Positions 13,168-21,330 of a stretch of DNA of 64,000 nt are shown here, piece after piece (within the stretch, counting starts at the first letter, position 1; each line of letters opens with the position of its first letter). The notes below the pieces were generated by a model, which worked only from the letters and a program-made list of their open reading frames with translations, did no database searches and was not told where the DNA came from. The position numbers and the translations under genes were made by a program. Origin of the DNA: Macropodus opercularis (lineage: Eukaryota; Chordata; Actinopteri; Anabantiformes; Osphronemidae); assembly GCA_030770545.1 (NCBI GenBank), contig CM061093.1:2406501-2470500 (forward strand), in the 5' to 3' direction.

Positions 13168-13299
13168 TCGTAGGTTTCGTGATTCAGATGCCTCTGACCT
13201 CTAGACCTGACTTCCTCGGCAGACAGAACAGTTGTCCAGCAATCGTAGGTTTGGTGGGTCAACTGACTCGGTTCCGTAGGAGACAGGTCAGTCATAAAG
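13168..13299 (+). repeat. Rearranged last satellite unit next to the gypsy element
   Basis: The first ~16 bp are S9. The sequence then jumps to the middle of S1, changes to S6, and continues as S7, which stops at CATAAAG. The array edge is therefore itself recombinant before the mobile element starts at 13300. Confidence 0.7.
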
Positions 13300-14834
13300 T
13301 GTCACGATCGGCAGCCTGGCCGATCGGTCCCTTACTGGGTGAATCTCCACCCAGCGGAGTCACTCACCACACCCCTGTCATCACCACGCACCTGCCTGAT
13401 TATCCTCACGTGCTCTGATTATTTTCACCTGGCTCATCATCTCTTACTTAAGTTCTTCCCACAGCTCAGTCCCTTGTCAGACCATCAACGTTGCTACCCC
13501 GACATGCAAACCTCCGACGGACTTCCCCTTTTGCCACCGGTACCGTGAGGTTTCCTTTGAATCCTTGTTCTGATCGCCTGACGCTCACGACAGCGGTGGG
13601 TATTTTGACTGACTTTTACGCCAAGAACGCTGGGCTCTCGTCTTTGTGTCCTGAGGGATTTGCTACTCTGACTTGTCCACGAAACCTAAACTAACTCTTC
13701 TTAGTTAGCGACGAGCGCCTTTGGTGCGCCGTGTGTTTGAGACTCTGTCACGCACTGTACACAGCCGGTTCGGCTCGCTTTGTGTTTTGTTTTGTTCTTA
13801 GTTTTGTCGCCTGGATTCTGCTGCCCTCCTGGTCTCCTCTCCACTGTCACGGCTGGCAGAAGATCCGGAGGACTCCGGAGACCTGACAGCCACCAATCTT
13901 GACCTTGCCAGGTCATCCAGACCCTTTTTGATTTGCTGGATGCGATCCCTGAGATCCAGGACTCCCAGACCCGCATCTCCACACTGAACTGGGTTACAGA
14001 TTTTTACTCAGCCTGCCCCTGGTTAAAGACCCACACAAGGTTCCCTGAGCTTCTGACCATACAGGTCAGACTCAGAAGGAGGGAGGCACCCCGTCCTCAG
14101 TCTGCTCCCTCGCCACGTCGCCAGTCTGCCCTCTCGTCACGACGACAGCCTGCCCTCTCGCTCGTCCCATCCACACCAGAACGACCTGCCGCACCCTCAC
14201 AGTCCCAGGCCACCTCTCCGGTCCTCTGTGCTGGCCACGTGATTCTCGGCTCGTGCCGGACGCCGGAGATTGCCCCTCGTCTCTTCCCCTCTGAGGGCCG
14301 CCGTATCTGGCAAGAACTGAAGAATCAGTTCCTGGCCTATTGGGCCTCCCTTCGGCCATGCAGACTTGGACCATGTCCGCAGCAGCAGCCACAGACGCCG
14401 GCCGCCTAGGTTCCCCTGCCGCCGCAACCACCGTCGACGCCGACCACCCAGGCTCTCACACCACGAGTTTTCTGCTTCAAGCGTTTCCCGACCATGTTCT
14501 TGTCCTCGCCATGTTCCTCAAGGTGTCCTGGTATTGTGCGGCCTGGAGGGTCCACACAGGTTCCTTCCGGCTCCGGCGACCCCAGGAGGGGTCTGCCTTT
14601 TGGTTCCTGGCTCTGGTGACCCCAGGAGGGGTCCGCCTTCTGGTTCCGGGCTCTGGCGACCCCAGGAGGGGTCCGCCTTCTGGTTCCGGGCTCTGGCGAC
14701 CCCAGGAGGGGTCCGCCTTCTGGTTCCGAGCTCTACATCGTTACTTGCAATAAAATCGTTTCTATACACTCCCTCTCCTGTCGTGGTTTTGCACGTTCCA
14801 TTGCTCCCCAGATCTGTCAGTAAGATTCGTAACA
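13300..14834 (+). mobile_element. Putative 5' LTR of the gypsy element
   Basis: It starts TGTCACGATCGG at the satellite border and ends ...GTAACA, 19 bp before the gag ATG. It contains a TATA-like TTACTTAAG segment near 13443-13451 and an AATAAA signal at 14749-14754, which suits an LTR read in the plus direction. At 1.5 kb it is long for this family. Because no second LTR is present, the limits rest on the TG...CA ends and on the gag position only. ORFs inside it (for example 13933-14409 and 14366-14845) have no recognisable domains and are not called. Confidence 0.6.
14573..14735 (+). repeat. 40-bp tandem repeat, about four copies, within the gypsy LTR
   Basis: The block CCCAGGAGGGGTC recurs at 14581, 14621, 14661 and 14701, exactly 40 bp apart, with few differences. 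It lies just upstream of the polyadenylation signal. Confidence 0.93.
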
Positions 14835-14853
14835 GTACGATCTGACCATTAAA

Positions 14854-15655
14854 ATGGAACCCGCAAAACCAGCTCCCCCCACTGAAGCTCCACTCGCTCC
14901 TGCACCCATCTCCCCTCCTCAAGCACTCGCTCCCACCTCTGAACCCCGACTACCTCCCCCGGCCCGTTATCATGGGGAAGCGGGTCGAAGTCGGTCCTTC
15001 CTCATCTTATGTGAGGTCATGTTCATGAATCAACCATCGGCTTTCCCCTCAGAGTCTAGCAAGGTGGCTTACACTCTGGCCCTGTTGGGGGGGCGCGCCG
15101 CTGCCTGGGGAACGGCGGCGTGGCGTAGTAACGAGCCCTACTGCCTAACCTTTAAAAGTTTTTCAGAACGACTTTCCCGGGTTTTCGACCCATTGAGGCC
15201 GCAGGCCGAGGCCAGACGGGGACTCACCTCCATCTCACAAGGAAGTCGTCCGCTGGTGGATTATGTGATCGAGTTTCAGACCCTCCCAGCAGACAGTACC
15301 TGGAATGAGGCAGCTCTTTTGGATCATTTTACATGGGGTTGAACGAACGCATAAAAGATGCTCTCTCGTACCAAGCTGAGCCCTCGTCCCTGGATGAATT
15401 AATAGAACTGGCCACCAGGGCTGAGCAGCGGTTCCTTGAGCGGCAACGCAGCCGCACGGTGCCTCGCCATCTGGTGAGTACCCCACGCTCTCCCCCCGTG
15501 CCTCCTCTACTCCTGTCTTCGCAGATCTTTCTTTACCAGAACCCATGCAACTCGGGAGGCAACGGATTTCGGAGGAGGAACGCCTCAGACGTCGAACCAA
15601 TGGCCTGTGCTACTACTGAAGAATCAAGGGACACATGATTGCACAATGCCCAGCA
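14854..15655 (+). pseudogene. gag: Gypsy gag, broken
   Basis: Structural capsid/nucleocapsid protein of the retrotransposon. The first frame opens at 14854 with a proline-rich N terminus, followed by a Ty3-type gag core (segments such as YTLALLGGRAAAW and FDPLRPQAEARRG). It runs into a stop at 15340-15342. The continuation (GLNERIKDALS) lies in another frame from 15333, so there is an indel near 15330. A second frame change precedes the zinc knuckle. In the knuckle, read at 15608-15649, the position expected to hold the second Cys of C-x2-C is TGA (15617-15619), while GH and the last C follow normally. The protein cannot be made intact. Confidence 0.85.
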
Positions 15656-15659
15656 GAAG

Positions 15660-16685
15660 GAAGGGCTCAGTAGTTCAAGCGGGGGTGCTACTGAGCCGTT
15701 CTCTAGCTAAATCCCCTGCAACCTGGTCACTCTCCTCTGTCACCATTGGAACCTCTCCTCATTGCCAGACTGTACCAGCCCTGATTGGTTCTGGAGCAGA
15801 CGCCAGCTTCATCTCCGCTTCCTTGGTCCGGGCACTTCAACTCCCTACCAGTCGTCTGTCAAACCCGGTCCAGGTACGCTCCCTGAATAACACATTGCTT
15901 CATTCCATAACGTTGACCACACTTCCTGTCCAAGTCCTCCTAGACAATCACAAGGATCACACAGTCTTCCATGTTGTGGATTCCTCCGACCCCCCTGTGG
16001 TCCTAGGGATCTCCTGGCTTCAGAACCACAACCCTCATATTGACTGGTCTTCTGGCAAGGTCCTGGGATGGGGTCCAGCCTGTTCACTTACCTGTCTGCG
16101 CTCCGCCCGACCTCCTTCTCCTGCGCCCACCTCAAAGGCTGAGGAGACCCCGGACCTGTCCAAGGTACCCGAACCCTATCATGATCTCAGAGAGGTTTTT
16201 AATAAGAACCGTACTATCTCGCTTCCTCCACACCGTCATTACGACTGCGCCATTGACCTGCTCCCGGGTGCTGCCCCACCCAGGGGACGACTTTTTTCAT
16301 TATCAGAACCAGAACGGGTGGCCATGGAAACATACACCTGGGAGTCCCTGGACTCGGGAATCATTCGCTCATCCAAAGCAGAAAAGTGTGAGTTCCACGT
16401 CTCATCCACTACCTTTTTGGGTTTTATTCTCCAGCCAGGGAGGGTTGCCATGGATCCGGACAAAGTGCGCGCAGTGAGGACCTGGCCCTCACCACAGACC
16501 CGGAAACAGCTCCAGCGCTTCCTGGGCTTTGCCAATTTTTATCGCCGCTTTATCAGGGGCTACAGTACCATTGCAGCCCCTCTCCACAGTCTCACCTCAG
16601 CTAAGACCAAGTTCAGCTGGGGGGGCGCCGCCGAGGAATCATTTACCAAACTCAAGATGCTATTCACCGCCGCACCCATACTTAC
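15660..16685 (+). pseudogene. pol: Gypsy pol, 5' part: protease and RT remnant
   Basis: One open frame (part of 15607-16695) carries a retropepsin-like protease followed by the start and end of reverse transcriptase. At the protease active site the sequence reads I-G-S-G-A-D. The catalytic Asp of the family's D-[ST]-G-A motif is Gly (GGT at 15787-15789). The RT begins normally (PHRHYDCAIDLLPGA, near 16230), but near 16377 it jumps from the fingers region to the segment EKCEFHVSSTTFLGFIL. The palm with the YxDD motif is missing, a deletion of roughly 130-150 codons by comparison with the family. The thumb follows (FLGFANFYRRFIRGYSTIA). The frame ends where the ERV LTR is inserted at 16686. Confidence 0.9.
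16681..16685 (+). repeat. Target-site duplication of the ERV, left copy (CTTAC)
   Basis: CTTAC lies immediately before the TG of the 5' LTR and is repeated right after the CA of the 3' LTR at 25890-25894. A 4-6 bp duplication is the mark of retroviral integrase. Confidence 0.88.
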
Positions 16686-17243
16686 TGTTAGATGATATGG
16701 GCCATAAGCATTGTCCTCTCTGTGTTTGGTCCTGTCTGTGTCTCTGTGACCTGCAACCTTCTCTTGCTTTTACTTTTATAAACATGCAACGATTTCTAGT
16801 ATTAGAGGAGAGTGGTTTTACCACCTATGTCAGGAGGAGGTTTTGCAGACCACATTTATTGCTTAACGGCTCCATAGGTATCTGACACCACATGGAGCTG
16901 TCCACTATCTTGCTATGCCTGCATGCATCTTTTACGACTTGTAGTGTTTGGGAAAGGGGGTCTCAACCGCCTGCATCAAAGGAGGAAGCTTCACAACCTA
17001 TGTATATGTTATCTACCATATATGGACTTTATTGCACCAGATGTAGAAGGAGTGACTTTCATACTGATCTCAATAAAAGACCTGTGTGCGAGAGAGGAGT
17101 TTGGAGTTCTCCAGCTGGCCACTAAGTTGTTGTTCAGAGAGGCTCCCCTCGTGCACGAGTAAAAGAAGCTGAGATTCTCGAGTTTGTCTTTCTTGTGCAG
17201 GTGTCTCTGCGATTGTTTAAGTGTTGGCAGGTTAGACCCAACA
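16686..17243 (+). mobile_element. ERV 5' LTR (558 bp)
   Basis: It begins TGTTAGATGATATGG and ends GACCCAACA. A TATAAA box lies at 16777-16782 and AATAAA at 17072-17077. Alignment by eye with the 3' LTR shows four scattered substitutions (three in the first 17 bp), a 2-bp indel near 17133 and a small cluster of changes near 17188-17202. The two LTRs are therefore about 98% identical. Confidence 0.96.
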
Positions 17244-17248
17244 TTTCT

Positions 17249-17269
17249 TGGTGCCGAAAGACCCGGGAG
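17249..17269 (+). other. ERV primer-binding site, tRNA-Phe-like
   Basis: Five bases after the LTR the sequence reads TGGTGCCGAAA, the complement of the 3' end of vertebrate tRNA-Phe including CCA. The following CCCGGGA also matches, but only after two extra bases (GA). The assignment is from memory of the tRNA-Phe acceptor and T-arm. Confidence 0.75.
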
Positions 17270-17463
17270 TCAAGATTCAGCGTCGAAGGGGAGGAGGACA
17301 ACGGAGAACCGAAATCTGTGCACAGTCGATTCGTCTAGAGCGGTCGGAATAAAGACCCGGAGCATGAATTCGTCTGCTGGGCCGGTTGAATAGCTCCTGA
17401 CATTCCCCTCTTCGCTCACTGATGACGATTCCTGAGAGGCATCTGACCAGGGCAAGACAAAAA

Positions 17464-17469
17464 GTAAGT
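17464..17469 (+). promoter_or_regulatory. Candidate major splice donor of the ERV
   Basis: GTAAGT preceded by AAA, 220 bp after the LTR and before the hairpin array, in the position usual for the donor used to make env mRNA. Confidence 0.55.
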
Positions 17470-17523
17470 ACCGCTGGAAAAGCGCGGTGTGTGTGTGAAA
17501 TGGCAGGTCGCATTTCCAAGAAG

Positions 17524-17625
17524 TAGAACAGACGTAATTGTTCTAGAAGGAGAAAATAGACGTACTTATTTTCTCAAGCGGACAGAAGTAATTGTCCGAG
17601 GGAGGAGTAGACGTAGTTAGTCCTC
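17524..17625 (+). other. Array of four hairpins with a shared 8-nt loop (candidate packaging signal)
   Basis: H1 17524-17545: stem TAGAACA/TGTTCTA, loop GACGTAAT. H2 17550-17575: stem GAGAAAATA/TATTTTCTC, loop GACGTACT. H3 17579-17598: stem CGGACA/TGTCCG, loop GAAGTAAT. H4 17602-17625: eight-position stem starting GAGGA with one G-G mismatch, loop GACGTAGT. All loops are closed by an A-T pair. The stems differ in sequence yet pair, which suggests selection on RNA structure. Loops that present GACG are a known feature of gammaretroviral packaging signals. The array lies after the splice donor, so only unspliced RNA would carry it. Function is inferred. Confidence 0.75.
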
Positions 17626-17639
17626 AGTGAATGTTCAGT

Positions 17640-17651
17640 CTAATGCATTAG
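17640..17651 (+). other. 12-bp palindrome CTAATGCATTAG in the ERV leader
   Basis: Perfect self-complementary 12-mer, 14 bp after the hairpin array. Palindromes here often act as kissing-loop dimer initiation sites in retroviral RNA. That role is inferred only. Confidence 0.6.
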
Positions 17652-18079
17652 TGATGTGTGAAGTGTGAAAGTCACCCATTGACGCAGAAAACGTGTGACT
17701 GGGGGAAACCTGACGGTGTTAACGTAACCCATCCACACGTACTACATGAGGGGTGAATTAAGGAAACTGTGTGTCATTAGGAGAATCTAAGCCAGAAGTT
17801 TCACCGCCTAGGTTGCGGGGCTCGGATTCTCACATTAAGTTTGAAAATACTATTGTAGGACTGAGCCAAAATCGAAATGCTGCTCATTTGTTCAGCTATG
17901 TCCGCAGGTGATAGACCTGTAGAAGCTTGATGTAGTCGATGGACACGTGAGAAGGTGGCAAATCGTTGACTCAGTCCAAAGTGTATTAATAAAGGCTATT
18001 GATAAAGCCTATTAATAATAAGATATTAATAGAGTCCGTTAATAAAGTATAATACTAAAGCCTATTTCATACAGGAGAG
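17652..18079 (+). other. Rest of the ERV leader
   Basis: No gene is seen. The last 90 bp are AT-rich with repeated ATTAATAAAG-like words. Confidence 0.6.
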
Positions 18080-19394
18080 ATGGGGAAAACAAACAGTAAG
18101 CCCCTTTTGGAGGGGACACAAAGTTTATGGCGTCGTTAGATCCACAACATGTTAAGTGGATCGGCGAATGGGAAAACAAATATGAATTTAGTGGCAAATT
18201 AGTGCCTGATGATTGTCGTAGCCTTCTGTCTAAATTAGACAAAAAGATGACAAAAGAAAAAGGTAAACGTAAAGAAAAATTACAAAAACAGTGGTTGGCA
18301 GCAGCAGAGTGGAATAAGCAAGCTGTAAAAAGACAGGAAGATATACAGCGGAAACAGGCAAAGAAAGACGGCCAGGCTGTATTACAGGCAGCAGCTCTTG
18401 TGAAACCAGATGAAGAATCGGTGCAAGGAAGGTTATTGAGAAAACAAAGGAGGAGAGAGCAGCAAGCAAAGGATGCCGGAGATAGGGTTACCACTCGGTT
18501 GCAACAATTGCATAAACAGATCGAGGACCAGATAAAACAAACTGGAGACAAGGCGGCAGGTCCGTCCTCTCCAATAGCATATAACACGAGGGGAAAGGAA
18601 GAGAAGAGTGAGAAATTAAAATCAAAAGCAGCCAGCGTGAATGTGGCTGCACAATATCCAAATCTTAAACATATCAAAGTAACCTATGGGTTAGATGATG
18701 ATGATTGCGAGGATTATGGCCCAATGCCAGATTCTCCGACCCTTGGGCCAGACCAGGTGTTTCCCATGATTGAGGTAGCTAATCCAAATTTTGGAGTAGG
18801 AAATCAAGAAAGAACCATGCATGTTTATCGACCATGGACAGAAACAGACTAAAAATTGCCCAGTGTCGCCAGAAAGATGGGGAGGATGTGTATGAATACA
18901 CAGAACGTTTAGATAACGTGTTCAAAGCACATTGTGGCCTTCCGGAAGAACAGGCACCTGATTCAGCTTATCAGAACCAGCTCAAACAGGCGTTAGTAGC
19001 AGGATTTAGAGGCCCAATTTCTGATTTTATTAGAAAGCATAACGTAAATTACACCACAGATGATGTTAACCACACCATGAACTTTGCCAGACATGCTAGT
19101 GAAGTATTAGCTAAGAAAAAGAAGAAAAGTGTTGAAGCAGCTGTTTACGGCTTATTTGGAGCAGAAGACAACTCAGGAGCAGAAGTGTTTTTCCAAGGCC
19201 CCCCCGGTAGAGGCCGAGGGAGCCTCAGAGGGAGGGGGCGTGGTCGGTCTAGAGGAGGTCCACCTAAACATGATCGATGTTACACTTGTGACAAGCCAGG
19301 ACACATAGCCCGAAACTGCCCTGAGAAGCTCAGGAAACAACAGCGAAGGCCTACAGAATATAGTAGACAAAACCCATTTAATCCTAATAATTGA
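18080..19394 (+). pseudogene. gag: ERV gag, broken
   Basis: Encodes matrix, capsid and nucleocapsid of the virion. The probable start at 18080 reads MGKTNS, fitting an N-myristoylation signal, but that frame stops near 18139. The body (18127-18852) continues in another frame, so an indel lies between. It is rich in Lys/Gln/Glu and probably forms a coiled coil. Around 18840 the frame changes again, close to the expected matrix/capsid junction. The next frame (18834-19394) holds a segment like the capsid major homology region (CRQKDGEDVYEYTERL), an RG-rich box (about 19207-19259) and one zinc knuckle, CYTCDKPGHIARNC (19278-19319). The total is shorter than usual, and much of the capsid N-terminal domain seems deleted. 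The stop is TGA at 19392. Confidence 0.88.
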
Positions 19395-19398
19395 CTAG
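19392..19398 (+). promoter_or_regulatory. Candidate gag-pro readthrough stop (UGA CUA G)
   Basis: The gag stop TGA is followed by CTAG, and the same frame stays open into the protease. UGA followed by CUA is an established efficient readthrough context. Gammaretroviruses use stop readthrough at this junction, although usually with UAG. Confidence 0.7.
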
Positions 19399-19772
19399 GC
19401 TCGCAGGAGAGTTCACCGGACCCAGACAGACCTGATGATTTTTTAGACCTCACTTGTGTGATAGAAACATTAGTAGCACAGACCGGTAATAAGAACACTC
19501 CCACCAGAACTTTGACAGTAGAAGGTCGTGACGTCGTTTTCTTATGTGATTCAGGAGCAGACCGCACAGTTTTAAAAGAGCACGTTGAGGGAGTTTCCGC
19601 TTCAAACGACCGTATTTTTGTGCAATCAGCAAACGGCAGAATAACATCAAGTGCAGTGTCTAAACCTGTGTCTGTAAAAGATCTTCAGACTAACTTAGAA
19701 ATAACAGCACCCATAGTAATGTGTCCAGCGTGTCCAGTGAACCTCTTAGGGCGAGACTTAATGATAAAATGA
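19395..19772 (+). CDS. pro: ERV protease
   Basis: Aspartic protease that matures Gag and Gag-Pol. It is in frame with gag after the UGA and open for about 125 codons. The active-site DSGA is at 19548-19559 within FLCDSGADRTVL, and the C-terminal LLGRDL motif is at 19743-19760. Both parts expected of a retropepsin are intact. The frame then meets TGA at 19770-19772, just after LLGRDLMIK. Because the same frame goes on into the next domain, this looks like a nonsense mutation rather than a natural end. Confidence 0.85.
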   Translation, partial: LGSQESSPDPDRPDDFLDLTCVIETLVAQTGNKNTPTRTLTVEGRDVVFLCDSGADRTVLKEHVEGVSASNDRIFVQSANGRITSSAVSKPVSVKDLQTNLEITAPIVMCPACPVNLLGRDLMIK

Positions 19773-20339
19773 CATATTTCCGTCGTACCCACCTCAAAAG
19801 GAATGGTGGCTATAGGAAAAGATGAAACAGTGCCTACATATCCCCTCTTAGCCAGTGGGATACCACAGTATTATTGGTCTTTAGATTTCCCAAATCCAGA
19901 CCCGGGGAAAATAGGGAAAGAATTATTAAAACTGGCTGATAACAGCCAATCAGGAGACTATGTCTCTATGTCTCCAAGCGAGATGCATGTTACCCTCTGG
20001 TACAAACATGACCCAGGGTCAGATCACCAATATGATAAGCTGGTGAATGACTCTGGACCCCAACGTGTAACATTACAACATTATTACACTGATGGCAAAG
20101 GAATGTCAGCCTGTGACGTTCTATTGCCAGATAAAGCTTTCAAGCTGTTTAAAAACCGTGGCTCACAGCCGCATGTCTCTGTGACCAGAGACCCCCAGCA
20201 CAAATGGGAGTTTCTGGGCCCGTGGTTGAAAGAGACAATGAGACACACACACTGGAGGCCAGAGCAAGACGGGTGGGAAATAAATCACACCCGAGACAGA
20301 TGGAGAAAACCTTTAGGCTCACACCACACACCCACTTAG
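19773..20339 (+). CDS. Pol domain between protease and RT, 2H phosphoesterase-like (degraded)
   Basis: Same frame as the protease, open from 19773 to the TAG at 20337. From the first Met (19803) it gives 178 residues. It holds two H-x-[ST]-hydrophobic motifs: MHVTLWY (His codon 19986-19988) and PHVSVTR (His codon 20172-20174), 62 residues apart. They are preceded by a strand-like YYWSLDFPNPDPG. This arrangement (an aromatic strand, a helix, H-x-T-L, then a second H-x-S-V) is that of the 2H phosphoesterase fold found in LigT/AKAP7-type proteins and some RNA-virus antagonists of the OAS/RNase L pathway. The spacing is shorter than the roughly 80 usual in those. I know of no described function for this segment in retroviral Pol. 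The call rests on motifs only. Confidence 0.5.
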   Translation, partial: HISVVPTSKGMVAIGKDETVPTYPLLASGIPQYYWSLDFPNPDPGKIGKELLKLADNSQSGDYVSMSPSEMHVTLWYKHDPGSDHQYDKLVNDSGPQRVTLQHYYTDGKGMSACDVLLPDKAFKLFKNRGSQPHVSVTRDPQHKWEFLGPWLKETMRHTHWRPEQDGWEINHTRDRWRKPLGSHHTPT

Positions 20340-20377
20340 AGAGTTCTTATGAGTCTAAATGACAGCCATGCCCAATA

Positions 20378-21330
20378 ATGTCAACAGTAACAGACCCACT
20401 GTTGAAAACAGTTCCTGATGAATTTTGGTCTAAGGGAAAAGCAGATGTAGGTTTAATGACTACTGCTCGACCTGTAGTGATAAAACCAAAAGCGGACTAT
20501 AGACCTCGTGTCCGTCAGTATCCACTTAAACCAGATGCAGAGAAAGGCATCCAGCCAGTGATAGCTGATATGATTAAAGCAGGCATCATAATTCAAGCTC
20601 CAGATGCTCCATGTAATACTCCCATTTTTCCTGTTAAGAAAGCAGAAACGGGACAATGGAGGATGGTCCAGGATTTAAGAGCAGTAAATCAAGCTGTGGA
20701 AAGCAGGGCCCCATGTGTGCCTGACCCACACACATTGTTAAACCAGTTAAGAGTTGAAATTTACATATCAGGGAAAGAAGTATACTTATACTCAGTTACC
20801 ACAAGGTTTCTGTGACAGTCCCACTATATTTACTGCAGAAATAAATAATTGTTTGGCTGATTTCCAAATGCCTGAACACAGCCAACTATTGGTATATGTA
20901 GATGATCTATTAATAGCATCAGACACAGAAGAACATAACAAGCAGGTTTCTGTGGCATTATTTAAACATTTACATAAAACAGGAAACAAGGCCTCACTTT
21001 CAAAGTTACAGTGGGCCAGACAAGCTGTAGTTTTCTTAGGCCATGAAGTATCTCCTGAAGGTCGAAGAATCACAGACACCAGAAAAAAGTCTATATTAGA
21101 TGCACCGAAACCCGTCACAAAGCAACACATGATGAGTTTTCTAGGCTTGTGCAACTATTGTAGGTTGTGGATCCCAAATTATGCACAAATGACACAACCG
21201 TTGTTAGATCTTATCTATGGTGAACCAATGACTATGAAACAAACTTTGCAGTGGACAGATGCAGCACCGAGCTGAAACAAGCACTTACCAGCTCCACGGT
21301 TATTGGGCTACCAGACTACACCAAGCCCTT
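20378..21330 (+). pseudogene. pol: ERV reverse transcriptase, broken
   Basis: RNA-dependent DNA polymerase. The fingers region (20378 to about 20755) has the usual run of motifs (PVKKAETGQWRMVQDLRAVN). Near 20755 there is a small deletion with a frame change. The palm segment holding motif A, with one of the catalytic Asp residues, is missing. The next frame (to 21275) carries LPQGF (20796-20810) and YVDD (20895-20906), then the thumb (FLGHEVSPEGR, FLGLCNYCRLWIPNYAQ). A further frame change or stop occurs at 21273-21275, in the connection region. The enzyme cannot be active. Confidence 0.9.

Larger units (their letters stand above)
1..13299. repeat. Satellite array A (higher-order repeat, 702/777/852 bp)
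   Basis: Tandem array of a multi-monomer higher-order repeat. Taking the monomer that begins TCATAGGTTTGGTG as S1, copies start at 200, 977, 1829, 2530, 3382, 4084, 4861, 5625, 6402, 7177, 7954, 8806, 9508, 10285, 11062, 11764 and 12541. Intervals are 702, 777 or 852 bp, with small indel variants of 701, 764 and 775. The length is 627 bp of fixed monomers plus one, two or three copies of a 75-bp monomer (S9). Copies are highly similar, differing by scattered substitutions. Short ORFs on both strands (70 to 119 codons) recur once per unit. They follow from monomer lengths that are all multiples of three and are not supported as genes. The array ends inside monomer S7, directly against the TG of the gypsy element. 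Confidence 0.97.

Noticed and set aside
12936..13295. 119-codon minus-strand ORF at the end of array A
   Set aside because: Consists only of satellite monomers and is lengthened by the rearranged last unit.
1..13299. Regular 60-75-bp repeats as a CRISPR array
   Set aside because: There are no unique spacers, every segment is a related monomer, and the context is eukaryotic.
14366..14845. ORFs of 134-159 codons in the gypsy LTR
   Set aside because: They depend on the GC-rich 40-bp repeat, several frames on both strands are open at once, and no domain is seen.
14854..14890. tRNA primer site just after the gypsy LTR
   Set aside because: No TGG-initial match to a tRNA 3' end was seen after GTAACA. 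A self-priming mechanism is possible, but no convincing complement was found in the LTR.
16892..17162. Short ORFs in the ERV LTRs (repeated at 25536-25818)
   Set aside because: They lie within regulatory LTR sequence, occur identically in both LTRs because the LTRs are copies, and have no homology that I recognise to an accessory gene.
18039..18677. 212-codon minus-strand ORF opposite ERV gag
   Set aside because: Antisense shadow of the gag frame, with composition typical of a reversed Lys/Gln-rich protein.
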